DNA from: Polydactylus sextarius
Lineage: Eukaryota > Chordata > Actinopteri > Polynemidae
Assembly: GCA_016801845.1 (NCBI GenBank)
Contig: CM028923.1
Span: 16,003,679-16,067,678, forward strand
Direction of reading: 5' to 3'
Length of the DNA stretch: 64,000 bases
Position 1 is the first letter of the stretch. Every line of letters starts with the position of its first letter. Below the pieces are notes generated by a model. That model was not told where the DNA came from, searched no databases, and saw only the letters and a list, made by a program, of their open reading frames with translations. Both the position numbers and the translations under genes were made by a program. Positions 1 to 12,600 of the stretch are shown here, one piece after another.

Positions 1-340
1 TCCGCTAGTTAAAATGTCTTCCGAGTGTCCAGTAAAGTATAAATGTACATAAACACCTCCTCCATGGAGGTATTCCTCTGACGTCCAAGTCCTGGTTGTG
101 TCTGGCTGTTCGGCCTTAACACAGCAGCTCTTTCTTCCTGACAAGCAGCCAGCGACCAATCACAGCGCTGCATTCAGGGCGCGGGTCGCAGGATAACAGG
201 GACTGGATCAGGGACGGACTGGAGTCTGGACCGGACCGGGCGGACTGGACCGGACTGGATCACAGGACTGGATGGATCGGACGTCTGAGTTTACTGACGC
301 AGTTTGTTGTTAAACCAACACCGCCGTGAGTTGATGTTGC
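1..340. other. GC-richer edge segment with CCAAT box and degenerate CGGACTGGA repeats
   Basis: This stretch is more GC- and CpG-rich than the next 6 kb. It has a CCAAT box near 157 and a run of short degenerate repeats (GGACTGG/CGGACTGGA) from about 200 to 285. That composition suits a promoter or 5' end of a gene lying to the left of the window, but I see no open exon. The promoter reading is inference. Confidence 0.3.
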
Positions 341-1442
341 ATCCGTGTTCTTCAGCTCAGTTTAGTTACAGATTCACTAAATACACATTTAATGAAGAAT
401 AAGAACGATGATTGATGATTGATATGAACTGTAAATGTGATAGAAGTGGACTAACAGAGACATTTTACAAACAAATGTTGGAGACACTTTAATGTTTAAA
501 GTTTTATTTAAATCCCTGTATATTTGTGTTGATGTTGCATTCATTGTTATTAATATTTTCAGAGGTAATGTGTCAATATTTCAGTTTATATCTGTGTTGC
601 AGATATAATGTTAGCAGTTAAATGGATGACTTCATATTATGTATTACCTATATTTGTTATAAAGACATAATCCAAAACACACATAAAAGTATGTTGAGGA
701 CAATTAAAGAAAATGTAAAGAGATATAGAGTAAATATACATTTTTCTCATCTCTGGTACAGAAATTCTTCATGACATTTGGATAAATGAGCTATTGTGGC
801 TGTAACACTCTTCAATTTTATCTGCTGAGCTGTGTTTTGTTCCACCACTTCATGGATTTTCACACTCTGCCCCATTGTTTGAAATATCGATAACACATTA
901 AAAATGGTTTAAAACATCAGAGTTAATTGTTGTCAATGATTATAATTAATACCAGCATGTTATTCCAAGAGCACTATGTATTTACAGAGGTTGTTATTAG
1001 ATCAAATACTCTGTCAGGTTTCCTTTTTGTCCAACTAACCAGACATTTTGAACATAAACAGACTTCTGAGCTGTGAGCAAACTACATAAAACACATGCAA
1101 CTTCACCATGAAGGAAGTTTTTCTTCTTGTATCCAGATTTCGATCTATAAAACTTTTGAACTGTATTTGAACTTCACAGTGTAAAAGCTGCTTGCCAAAG
1201 TGCTCTGAATTATAAATGAAGCATTATATATATATTGTTTTATATCTAACATTCCTACGCTGTCAGACTGAACAGTAAAAGTCTGTTAAAGAAAATGCTT
1301 TATATATATATAAATTACCTCTTTTTTTTTTTCTTTTTTCTTTTTGAAAAGGTCATTTCATCACTTAGGTTATAACTTATTATTTCAACCGATTTTTTTG
1401 GTGTTCACCCACTGATTCATTTTTATGTTTTTTACTCGTGTG

Positions 1443-1511
1443 CATGGAAGGAGGGGCTGGGAGTTGAACCCAGAACCTTGTTGCTAACCACTGTGCCACC
1501 GTGCTGCCCGT
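1443..1511 (-). repeat. tRNA-derived SINE-like fragment
   Basis: Read on the minus strand this begins GGGCAGCACGGTGGCACAG and continues with a TGGTTAGC A-box-like stretch and a GGTTCAACTCC B-box-like stretch. This is the head of a short interspersed repeat seen very often in fish genomes. Only the head is clear; the 3' part is lost or too diverged to delimit. Confidence 0.55.
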
Positions 1512-3939
1512 TTTAACGTCTTTCAACTCTTAATTCTTTTGATAGATTTTATTTTATCTATTAATTTTAAATCAATTGTTATTGTTATCACTGTATATCT
1601 GGATCTATAATGTTCTTAGTTGAGAGACAACCTGGAGTCTGCACAGTCTTGACGTATCAGAGATGGCGACATGTCAGATTTTGGTCAGTCTGTCAGTGAT
1701 AACCTGCTTTTGTCAGTGATGTTTCAGAAGGCACAGAGCTGCTCAGTGCTAAGCAGAAGGAAACACAGTAAAAGAGCAGTGTGATATCATGTAGATATAA
1801 TGCAGAGCTCAGAGTTTCACCTTTGTTGAGAGACTCAGACCCGTGAGCAGAAAGGTGTCTTTGTTGAAAGTGTCAGTCAGTACATCAGGGGACCTGTGTT
1901 GTGTGGCAGCTGATAATTTGCCTCCCTGTGGTCTGGCAGCTCTTTGTGCAGGGTTTCAGAGCAAATTACATCAGCAGATTGTGTTGTTGTACTGAAGAGC
2001 CTGTACATCACAGTAATGTGACTGAAGCAGAGTTTGAAACGTGAGAACAAAGGCCTGTCCTGATCTTCATGTGCAAAATGTCGGACAAGGAGAAAATGAA
2101 AGTCACTCTAGTGTTACAGGAGAATGTTCTGTCAGTAAAACACTGCAGCATTTTCATCCCATTACTGGTTTTCTATCTAATGTCCTATGTTTCATGATCT
2201 GTTAGAGGGTGTGTGCCAGTTGAGTTACTAATGTGTTCACCCAATTTATTCAGGGAAATTAAGTCAGACATTTTCGCATCAGCACCATGAAGCGTTTAGA
2301 CGTCTTGTTCACCAGTGGTCCGTGATGTTTTTTTCTAAATAGATAGATAGACGACACACAAAATGTCATGTTTAGAGAACTCTGGCTACCAATCATCAGT
2401 ACATGATGGTGCATCATCACAGTGAAGCATAACTTTTTATACTTCACATTCAAGCCTCAAGTGTCATCTCTGTCTGAGTTGTCACACTGTTTCAAGGGGC
2501 AAAAAGGGAAAAAAAAGGTCAAAAATAGGTCTCATAACTGGCACAAAATATGCAAATAAAAGATTTGTTTCTTCAGGTTGACACAGCTTGTAAATAAATA
2601 CACGAACTACAAATGATCTGTGCTCCAGCCATCAGAGATAAATGACACAGTAAGTTTCTCATAATATTTATGAGCGTTTAATGTTGACACAAATAAGATT
2701 TATTTGGATTAAAGACTTGAAGGATTAAAATGTTTTTAGAAATGGAAAAACTACTGTAATGATAGAAATATTGACTAGAGCTGATTTTGTGTGTGTGTGT
2801 GTGTGTGTTGTTAATTTATCTTTGTAAACAGCATGTGTTTGAGATGTTTGAGAATTAATGATACGTAATCCAAAACTATCATGTCGTTCATTCAAAACTG
2901 AAAATGTGCTGGAAATTGCCTGATGTCGTGTCACCAAATTGAACGTTCCTCAACATCTACATTAATTTTTTTTTTTTCTTCTTCTTTTGATAACAGGAAA
3001 TGGCAGCTCATAAGTTTCTAATTCATGTCCAAACCTCTCCACGGACACTGAGGAGCTTCTACAGAAGGCTGTAGTTGAGCGTGATGCCGGTTCAGTAACA
3101 TCAGAGACACACACGACTCCAAACAGAGCTGAGATGTTTTTCCAGCACCTACTTTGTTCTACAAGGTAAAACTTGTTGTTGATGAGAGGAAACACGGTAC
3201 ATGAGATAAACAGAGAAAATTCGTATGTTACCTCAGGGCTAAAAAAAGCACAACATCCTTATTGCTAGCAGAGGTACAAATGCAGCCTCATGGGAGGGAC
3301 ACAAGCCAGGGTCTTTTTAGAGCAGATCACATGCCCTATACCAGAAAACTATGCCAAATCAAATACATAAATCAATTCTGTGACTCCCAAATTGAGGCAG
3401 ATGATTCACTATGGTGACCCCTGTAAGGAACAGACAAAAGGAAAAGAAAAAGTGGTCGCAGAATCACAAGTCCTCAAATACCCTTGTCTAAAAGAACCAG
3501 GATCTTAGACCAAGATCTCAAAAAAACAGCTTGAAGTTAAAAATGGGGAACTACTGCACTACTGAGTGAGGCCGGATTTCTGTGAGGGGTCGTTGACATG
3601 AAGCAGACAAACGAAACAAAAAACCTCCTCACATTCTCATCAAAAGATCAAAGATCACCAGTCTTCTTGATTTCCCAAGAAGACTGGTAAGAACCTTCCA
3701 CTAATTGCCCCTAAAAGTTAAGAGAGACAACTTTTGCCCCGAGTCTCACAGAGGTCATCAGTAGTGTTGCCTGATTTGTCGCTGTTCATCTTACAATTTG
3801 TTTTCTACAGGGCACATATACTATGTTCTGACTGTTCTGAAAAGGTAATTTTATATATTTTTTTTTCACAGGATTACAAACATCAGCCTGATAAACTACT
3901 TCTATGCTACATTAGCAGAGGTTTTCAGCTCTTCAGTGG

Positions 3940-4085
3940 TCATGGCCTCCAGGTGAGTTGGTTACACTTCACATCAGCTGCGAAACATCCAGGAAGCTAA
4001 ACAGCTTCTTCTCACAGGCTGTCAGGCTGATCAATGGACTGTCCCTCCTTCCTGTGTTTGCCCTCACACACTCTCTCCCTTGATA
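3940..4085 (+). mobile_element. 3' remnant of a non-LTR retrotransposon (LINE)
   Basis: In one plus frame the segment reads ...RKLNSFFSQAVRLINGLSLL, which resembles the end of the reverse-transcriptase ORF of fish CR1/L2/Rex-type LINEs, where NSFFPQAVRLLN-like strings are common. It is followed by an AT-rich tail. No intact ORF remains. The exact family is not determined. Confidence 0.4.
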
Positions 4086-6020
4086 AGGAGTAGCTGTATA
4101 TTTGAATTTTAATTTATTTTTCTGCATTTTAGCTTTTTTTCTTTTTGCTTTATTTATTATTTACTGATAAGTTACTGCGAAAAGCTGATGAGAAATAGTA
4201 TTTAATTTCCGTCTGTGTATGTAACTACTTGCTGAAATGATGCTAAAGTATCTTGAACTCTTTGTGCTGGATGTTGATACTACAGTGGATTATCTCTCAG
4301 ATCTGCCATCATGTGAAGGGCCTTTTCTTGTTATGTATGGAATTGTTTGGTAATGCCGTTAAGTGAAACAAGAATATGTCCACACACTGAAAGAGCAAGT
4401 TTATTTCATGTGTTGCTATCTGTATCTGAATGAGGATAACTCCGGGTTTCTGAAACTCTAGGATGTTAAGTGTTTGGGCATCAGAAGGATCAAACAAGTC
4501 ATAGGACTTAATTTACATGAAATCCTCATTGGGGAACCACCCTGTTATGGACCAAAAGACAAATTGTATGTGCAATCTCATAAAATACACCAAATATTAA
4601 TTTCGAACTTAATCCCTACAACCAAAATGACCTCATCAATAGCTAATAAATTTAGTAGACCTGCAACATACAAGTATTTATTCAACAGACAATAAAGATA
4701 ATGCACATAATCTGAACTCATTTAATCTAAATATCATGTACCGTTCACATGTGCTAAGGAAACAAAACTGAACTGCTTGAAACAGACTTCTACCCCTCAT
4801 CCGAAAAGCTTCTTCACTTCTCTCTGGTTAGTTGGAAGTATTTCAGGGACCAAAGTCAACCATAAGGAAAGTAGCTAAGGTCACACAAGCCCATGGCCGT
4901 CCCAGCCACCCTGTAGTCGTTGGAGTCACTGGAGGCAGGGTGTGAACAGTGTTAGCAGTCTGAAGGGTCGTTATGGTGATCTGTGGGTCGATGAACCACC
5001 GCTAACCCCATTCACAATTGTTAATGTGAATTAAATTAGACAGAACTGCTATAAAGAGTAAAATATAGAGAGTTCACTATTGATTTGAGTGGGAGCCACG
5101 TTGAATTCTTATGTCAGGGCTGCTGCAGCTGTTCCAACTTTCCGAGTTGGAAATCCAACTTCAGGGGCTGTTTTCTTTCTAGTTTCGGACTAGAAACTTG
5201 GAATTTCTGACCTTTAAGTACAAATAGAACAAACCATGAGTTCAATGGCCCTTATTGTCTATGAAACAAAGGGGCATGTGTCTCATCCTCCAATTTGAAC
5301 GGTCCAACTGCCCAACAATATAAACTGCAGTAAAAAACAGATCTTTATATGGCTATTGTTTATCTAAACCATAAAATTGACTGAACTAGAATCACATTTC
5401 AGGATAAAAGTACATTGGCCGTAGGCTATTTGTTCTCATTTGAAAAGTAATGAGAAAAAGATAAGAGGTAAACAAAAATGTATCATAAAAGAAAAGCTTG
5501 TTGAAGCTATTAAATTCTTTTCATTTACTAAAAAGTAATGAAATAAATTCAAAGTGAGGGAATATTTCTTTTGTAGGAGACCAAATGGACCTGCAGCTAA
5601 ATTCAGAACTTAATGTGAACCCAAGAAACATCAAACCTGTGAACGGTTACTCATGCCTGGATGGATTTCTGATCCTCCTCTACCGACACAGACTGTAGTT
5701 CATACATTGGTCAAGTTCAATTTCATGTCCAAATGCGTTACAGTCACCAACTAGGATTTGAAAATTACTGTAAAAATACCAAAATAAAAGTTCAATGTTG
5801 AGAGCTTGATATTGATTAGTGAAATAAAAAAATGTGGTTGAGGTGTTTAGGTTTGTAAATTAGAGTTGTCACAACATGAAAGGCTTAGAATCTAGTTGCT
5901 TGAAACTTTCGCTCCACGAACACACCGTGTTGTATTTACATTGACAGGTGTAACCAATGTGAACGTCATATATTAGAGGTACACAATACAACTGAAGGAC
6001 CAAAACATCACTGCTCATCT

Positions 6021-6694
6021 TTTATTTTTAGGCACATCAAGGGACCATATTTCATGTCTCCACAGAAGTCTGTTTAGTGCAACAATTATTGTGTTTGACA
6101 CTGTACCCACCACCCAGAATACAAGCTTTTCTTCCAGATTCTCGTTCATACACGCAGCAAGGTGAGACTGAATGCATAGGAGCCCAGCATCAAGCAAAGT
6201 GCTGATAGTCAGTTACAATTCATCCAGTAAAGTCAGCCATTCAGTCAGTTCATTAGCCATTTAACATTTCTGTCAGTAATTCCAAAGCCATTCGGAAAAC
6301 AAAGGCACAAATTATAACAATTCACAGTTCTCACTGAAATCAGTGAACAGATGATGTGCTACAGGGTGATTTACAGCAAGATGATGTGACCAAGGCCCAG
6401 AAAGACTCGTTTTAGAGTTGCGGTGTGCACCACTATTGCAAACTACACAATCAATGGGAATCAGTTACGTTTGGTAGAAGTCAAGTAGTCACACTCCCCT
6501 TTCAAAACAAAGATTATGCTGAGAATACAGATCAAACCATTAGGCCAGTGCCACACCATGTTATGAATGGGCTTTATGGTGAAAAGGACACTTGCATGCA
6601 GCCTGACCACAATACTGAAACATCAGTTTAATCACCATTCAGTGCAAAGCAAAACAGTCCACATACTGGGAGAAGAGGGAGATTTAATAGCAGC
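6021..6694 (-). other. caprin2: caprin2 3' untranslated region and poly(A) signal
   Basis: Downstream (leftward) of the caprin2 stop codon no further exon is seen. An AATAAA on the minus strand at 6,021-6,026 is the first well-placed polyadenylation signal. The UTR extent is inferred from that signal alone. Confidence 0.5.
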
Positions 6695-9600
6695 TCAGTC
6701 CTGGTACAGCAGGAAGCCAGAGAACGTGCTGTAATTCCAGGTGCTGCCATAGATGGCACCACGACGCAACCTGAGCCACACCTGGTCTCCTTGGAACAGA
6801 GGCAGGATGGCGATGTTGCTGGCCGTTTCATGATCTGGGGCTCCATCGTTGGCATACGCCGACACCATCACATCTTCGTTGCGCATGAGGTTGATGTAAA
6901 GCGGTACGTTGATGGCGAGCTTCAGGATGTGGAAGATGAAAACGTAGGTTCCGTTGACGGGGCAGGTGAAGCGGCCTATGTGGGTGTCGTAAACCTCCCC
7001 CAGGTTGCAGAGCAGGTGGTCGAACACGATGGGCTGGTCCAGGTTACCTGGGGCAAAGTTGGCAGTGCAGGAGGCACTGAAGGCCACTCGAAGAGGCTGG
7101 GACAGGGGGTAGAGTTGCATGGGAAGCAGGGCAGTGTGGTGAGGGCCATGTGGAGTGAGTGGGACCTCCATGGTTGAGACAGACAGCGAATCACCATGTC
7201 CTGAATCCACGATTGTGAAAGCCCCCTCCCGGTCTGGACGACTCGCCTGGGAGGAATCACTCCAGGAGGCTGGAGAGTCAATACAAATATGTGGTACAAT
7301 GAGGACTAGAGTACACTACAAGTGTTTTGAATCTACATTGGTATAATTTGTTTGGGCAGATGAGAACACAATCATCATATCCGGTAAAATCTCAAGCATT
7401 TTAGATGGTCAAATTACACTAAATGTCTCCCAGAGTCACAGCAGTTTGCATGCTGGGGTGGAATTGAGATAAAATCTGTTTCAAGCTGGAAAATAAATGG
7501 AGGTCTGGTCTAGACTAGTAATCAACTACACATCATCTTAGTTTGGCAGATGGGAGTATTTCCAGGATCTTCCTGTCTGAGTTTTCCTGCATTTACACAG
7601 AACAGTTTGTTGGGCAAGAATGAATGGCGCTATAAGCACACCACTCATCTACAGATTCAGCCAAAACCAGAGCAAATGAATCATAGGAAGGAAACAGCTC
7701 TCACATTCTTATCACTACATTTACACAAACAACTTCCACTGCCATGCAGGCACAAATTCTCATTTCAACTACTTTCGTATAAACACTTCAAATCAGCAGA
7801 ATAAGATGTGTTGCACAGACTCATGGCTTCATCTGTGCCCACCATTACTCTTGACTATTGATTTTACTTCAGCACCACTGGTTGATGAGACAGCAGCCAG
7901 CAGCCCACACATGAGAGGGTTAATCTGACATCCCCAACAGCAGGGCTGGGTTCTGAGAGCCAGACAGATATACTGTATTGCTATTGAATGTACTAAGAAA
8001 TCATGAGCAGTTTAGCTATACCAGAGAGATCAGGCATAAAGGAGTTATCAATTCTCTAACAAAAGCCATTCTTTCCAGGCACTTTTAAGAAAGAACGTTT
8101 CCATCCCTCTTCATAAAGGACAGATTACTCTTTGGAACCATAAGAGTTGGCGCTTGTGTCCTTACCACTGGAGTTGTGTCTCCCTCCTCCACGTCTGTAG
8201 CCATGTTGGTAGCCAGAGTCCTGAGAAAATACCAGAGAGGAACTGTAACCTATATGCAGATGAAGCTTTTACACGGGGCTGCATGGAAGCTAATCAGTTT
8301 CTTGGCTTGTGCTTTGTTTTTGTCACCAACATAAACCAATATCCAAGTTTCTTGGACTCTTAGACTTAAAGATATCTGGGGTGAAAATGTTAAATCACAG
8401 CTGAGGCCTTATTAATTGTCTCTAACAGGTATGGTATCTTTGTACAGACCAACAAAACTGCTGAGATTTAGGATGAAGACACAGCGACTAGTTAAACCGT
8501 CTATATTCCAACCTAACTATGTCACATATAAACTGCTTCACTTTCTTGTAATAGTCAATGCGAGTTACTCATAACCTAATAAAACTGCAGTGCGGTGAAT
8601 GTTTAAAAAAGGGAGAATTTGCCCAGACCAGGACTCCACCTCACATATTCCAAATTTCAGAACAAGGTCATTTTAATGAATCTGGCCACCACAGAGACAA
8701 GTTTAATCTACTAAAATGATCACTTAATGTATTAAATATGGAAATATGAATATGTGATGACTGTACCAGCAAAGATTCAGTAAGTCATCCCATTAGCTTT
8801 TCCTTCTTAGAGTCAGATCGTATCTCAATTGCCAAACCAATGAAGATGCAGATTAGCTCAGTGATGAGTAAATAACACATAACCACAACATACCGATGCG
8901 CGCCAAAAAAAAAAAAAAAAAAAAAAAAAAAAGTGTATTATTATTTAGCTGCTGCTTTAACAGTTGTGCTCACAGGACCTGCCTTCATATTGGGGCAGTC
9001 AATCTTAAGGAGACTGGTGGTAACAGTATTAAATGGCTATTTTTCCCCTCCAGTGATTACCTGAGTGAATAAGCGGCCATCTTGGAACATGTTTTGAGAT
9101 AATGTCTCATCCCAATTACCAGCCTGTTCACCAACCTGATACAATAGATCTGACAGATTTGGCCGTACTCCCCTTTGCTTCCTTGATTAATAACAAACCC
9201 AGAGGCTGTGAGACCACTATATGGAGTTTATAAACATTTTCTTACCCTAGTAGTGTAAAGGAGGGGGCCGGAATCCCTGAGATGAGCCTGGGGGATGTAG
9301 GATCCTCCTGAGGGACAGAAACTTGTGTTAGGCCTGAAAAATACCTCAGCAAGATTAGTTTCAACCCAAAGTGTTAAATAGCACCGATTCTAAGCCAGGA
9401 TGAGACAGTGAAATATCTGGTCTGGAACAGACGTCTAGCAAACAAAGGAGGGAAATGCAGGGGTGGTGAAAACCCGAAAAGAACCAGGAGCAGAGGATAG
9501 ATACCTCGATGCCAACCAGAAGAGCGAAAGGTTTGTGCCAGTCCCTTGCCTCCACGTGCCATACCTCTCACAGATCCTCTGACGTAGTACGACTGACCAG

Positions 9601-12600
9601 GTCGACTCATGCCTCCACCTGATTGGCCAGGAGATAGAAATATCTGCCCACCATTTCCCGTGTAATCTGACTGGTACACTAGAGAGATGACGCAGCAAAC
9701 ATAGTCTCAGACAACTGACTGCTGACCATTCAATTCAAAGGGACTGAGAGTTTAGCAACACACAAATGTGTTCAACATACCAGGCTGAGATTCATCTTCT
9801 GAGGGAGCGAGCTCAGACGGTGTTTGGGTGCTGGCAGTACTGTACCTGGGCTCAGAGAAAACTGCACAGTCCGCTTTGTAGTTCATATCCCCGTTCTGGG
9901 GTAAAGATGTATTCACCTTGAAGACCTGTGGCGACAGGAAAGACAACATTAAACTGTACACCGTTTCAGTTTAGTTTGTGTCCATCACATCAAAATTTGT
10001 TTGAAAAAAAATCTCTATAAATAATGATAGTTTTCTATTTCACACAAACTGGTAAAGTCAACGTGAATTTAGGTAAATTGCAAACACTGTGCTGCATCAC
10101 TGGTAAAACCAACTACTCAATACTCCTCATATTGTTTAAATTTTTTAAAATATAATATTAGTAAACTGATTATATCAGTTTAAACACATTTTTTAAATTT
10201 TACAAGTTTTACATATTTACACACTCTGAAGCAATGCTGTTGTGTTGCCCTCAATCCAACCTACAACTGTTAAAAACGAAAAAGAGGCACAACTTATGAT
10301 GTGCAACACAAGATAGCACAGATAGCAACCAGATGGCAGAGTTACTGAAATGATGTTTCCATCTGTCCACATTCTTCCCCTTAATCTAGGCTGCACCACT
10401 TATACACAGGCAACAAGTCTTCAGGCTCCATCTATCTGATTTAAGTATCAAAATGTGAATAAAGACACTTTGAACCAGACATAAAAAAAGGAACCTTAAT
10501 AGAACTGATGTGACTGATGCCACAACATGTCCAGATACATAACTGATGCAGTAAATGTCGATGACTGTAGTAAGACCGAGCCTACAGACATTTCAGCCTT
10601 AGTGGCTCAAAATCCGTGAGCAGAATGATGAACACCGTCAGTAAGACTTACTGACTGAATGCTTTGAAACTGTGCAGAGGTGAGAGATCTTCTGTTGGGA
10701 GGTGTAGAGAAAGTCTGTCCCAGTGGAGGGGTGGAGGTGCAGGATCCAACCCCATTACATGGAGACTGCTTCCCTGATTCAGTTACTGGCGTCTGTAGGA
10801 GACAGAATAGTTAAAAGGTACTAGAAAAAAGCAAATGTACTTCAGATACTTCAGAGTTGTCGAGAAAGGTCATTTACACGAGGGCGACTTTTATCCTCCA
10901 GTCCGACAGATATGGTCGACTCTCTGTGATACAGCGGCGGTGAGGAATATTCCTTTCTCTCAGCCAAGTTAAGTGGTTCCTGCAGAGAGGAGACAACTTT
11001 TACAGCCACTTGGACCTGTGCTGTTCAAACATGTTCACGGTCAGTGTGCTGCTTCTTACATGAGGTAGGTCCTTTGAAGAGAGTTCAAGGTCACAGGTCT
11101 CCAGGCACTGATCCCCACTGGTCAGACTGGCTTTGCGCTCCATGAGCCTGGTAGGCAGTGGGGTGGACTGAGTGGGGGATGAGGATGAAGTGATGACAAG
11201 TCCAAGTGATTTCCATTTAAATCACAACTGACTTATCACAGATATTTAAAAAAAAAAAAAAAAAAAAACAACCACTTACATGCATCGGTGTGGGCAGGAC
11301 GTCCACTGGACTTCTTAGGTCTGTCTGAGCTGATTAGTCAGAAAGGAAAAGTAATTGAAGAACATGAGGAATTGTTTAAATTATAAACATGGCTGCCACC
11401 AAACCTGAGAGGTAAGAATTGTGCAAAACAAGTCCATCTCTGCTTGAAATTCTTCTTCATTTCAGATCAATGTTCATGACAAACAACTGTATACTAAATT
11501 GTTGTTTCAAACTACATAATGTGTTAATTTTCAAGTTACCCAGAGGAGAGGGAGATCCAGAGGACTGTCTCTTCAATCCAAGTTGGCCGTTAGGTGAGGA
11601 ACTTTCAAGAAGAGAGTCCTAAATAGGACAAGATCATTTTAAAAATCTTCAAATTATCACTGGAACAGCAGACTGGCACATAAAATCGGATGCTGACCAC
11701 TCATTCATTCATTGTGTAAACTGGGCAGCGACCGACTGTTGCCTTGACTACCAGCCATTGTATCCATTGTCACGGGTATGACCACGTCTGTTAAACAAAG
11801 GCCGAGTCTTATCAGAGAGGGAAGCATCATTGATTTTGGGTGTTTGAGGATAATCTTTGACAGGTGATCGGCTATAGCCAAAAATCAGCTTTTCAAGCTG
11901 CCTTTGACTCACCCTCAACTGTTCTGAGATCAGCTAATATGTTAAGAAGAAGCAGCAGCAAGTAAATGTGCAAATTAGAGTGAGTCATCGTGGTGTAGCA
12001 GTGTAGGAGTAGTTGGTTGCTCAGCTCTACTGGCCTGTCTGTCACCACATGCTACAGACAAACATGTAAACTTATAGTTTCAACCAGTACTGGGAAAAAA
12101 AAAAAAAAAAAAAAAAAAAAGATAGTTTGCAGCTTCATAAAAATGTTTTTTGGTTTTCAAGTAGCCAAATTCCACCTGCATGAAAATGAAGGATCCATGG
12201 GTCTTTGTCATGAGGTCCTCTAGGTGCTGCTTCCTCAGGATGGGGTCTTTGGGTAGGTCAGACAGAGAGTTGAAAACCTCCACAGGCATCTCCATCTGCA
12301 CTGCCTGTTAAGAACCACAAAGATATGCATTCACCGGCTGCTTATAGAAGAAAAACATGTAAATTTTACAATGGTGGGTTTGAACTCACCGACTTGGCAT
12401 TTTGTTCTCGTTTGGCTTTCCTCTCTTTTCTCTGGGGAGAAGATCATAGATTAATTATTGTTTGGACAGAACTGCTGAGCAAAACACGCTGTTCACTAGA
12501 TCACTTCAAAGGCATTAATAGCTGTGTTCAAACTCATTTCCTGACACATAATCACGCCCCACTTTGCTCAGCTAATAATATCGGACAATTAACAAACATA

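Larger units (their letters stand above)
341..6000. other. Intergenic DNA without a recognised gene
   Basis: I see no conserved exon here. The stretch is AT-rich. It contains a SINE-like fragment near 1,443-1,511, a (GT)n tract near 2,787-2,808, a LINE-like tail near 3,940-4,085, and mixed repeat-like sequence around 4,790-5,010. The block 3,872-3,952 has splice-like borders but no recognisable coding content. Confidence 0.6.

Noticed and set aside
6791..7177. 128-residue plus-strand ORF
   Set aside because: Antisense to the C1q-domain exon of caprin2.
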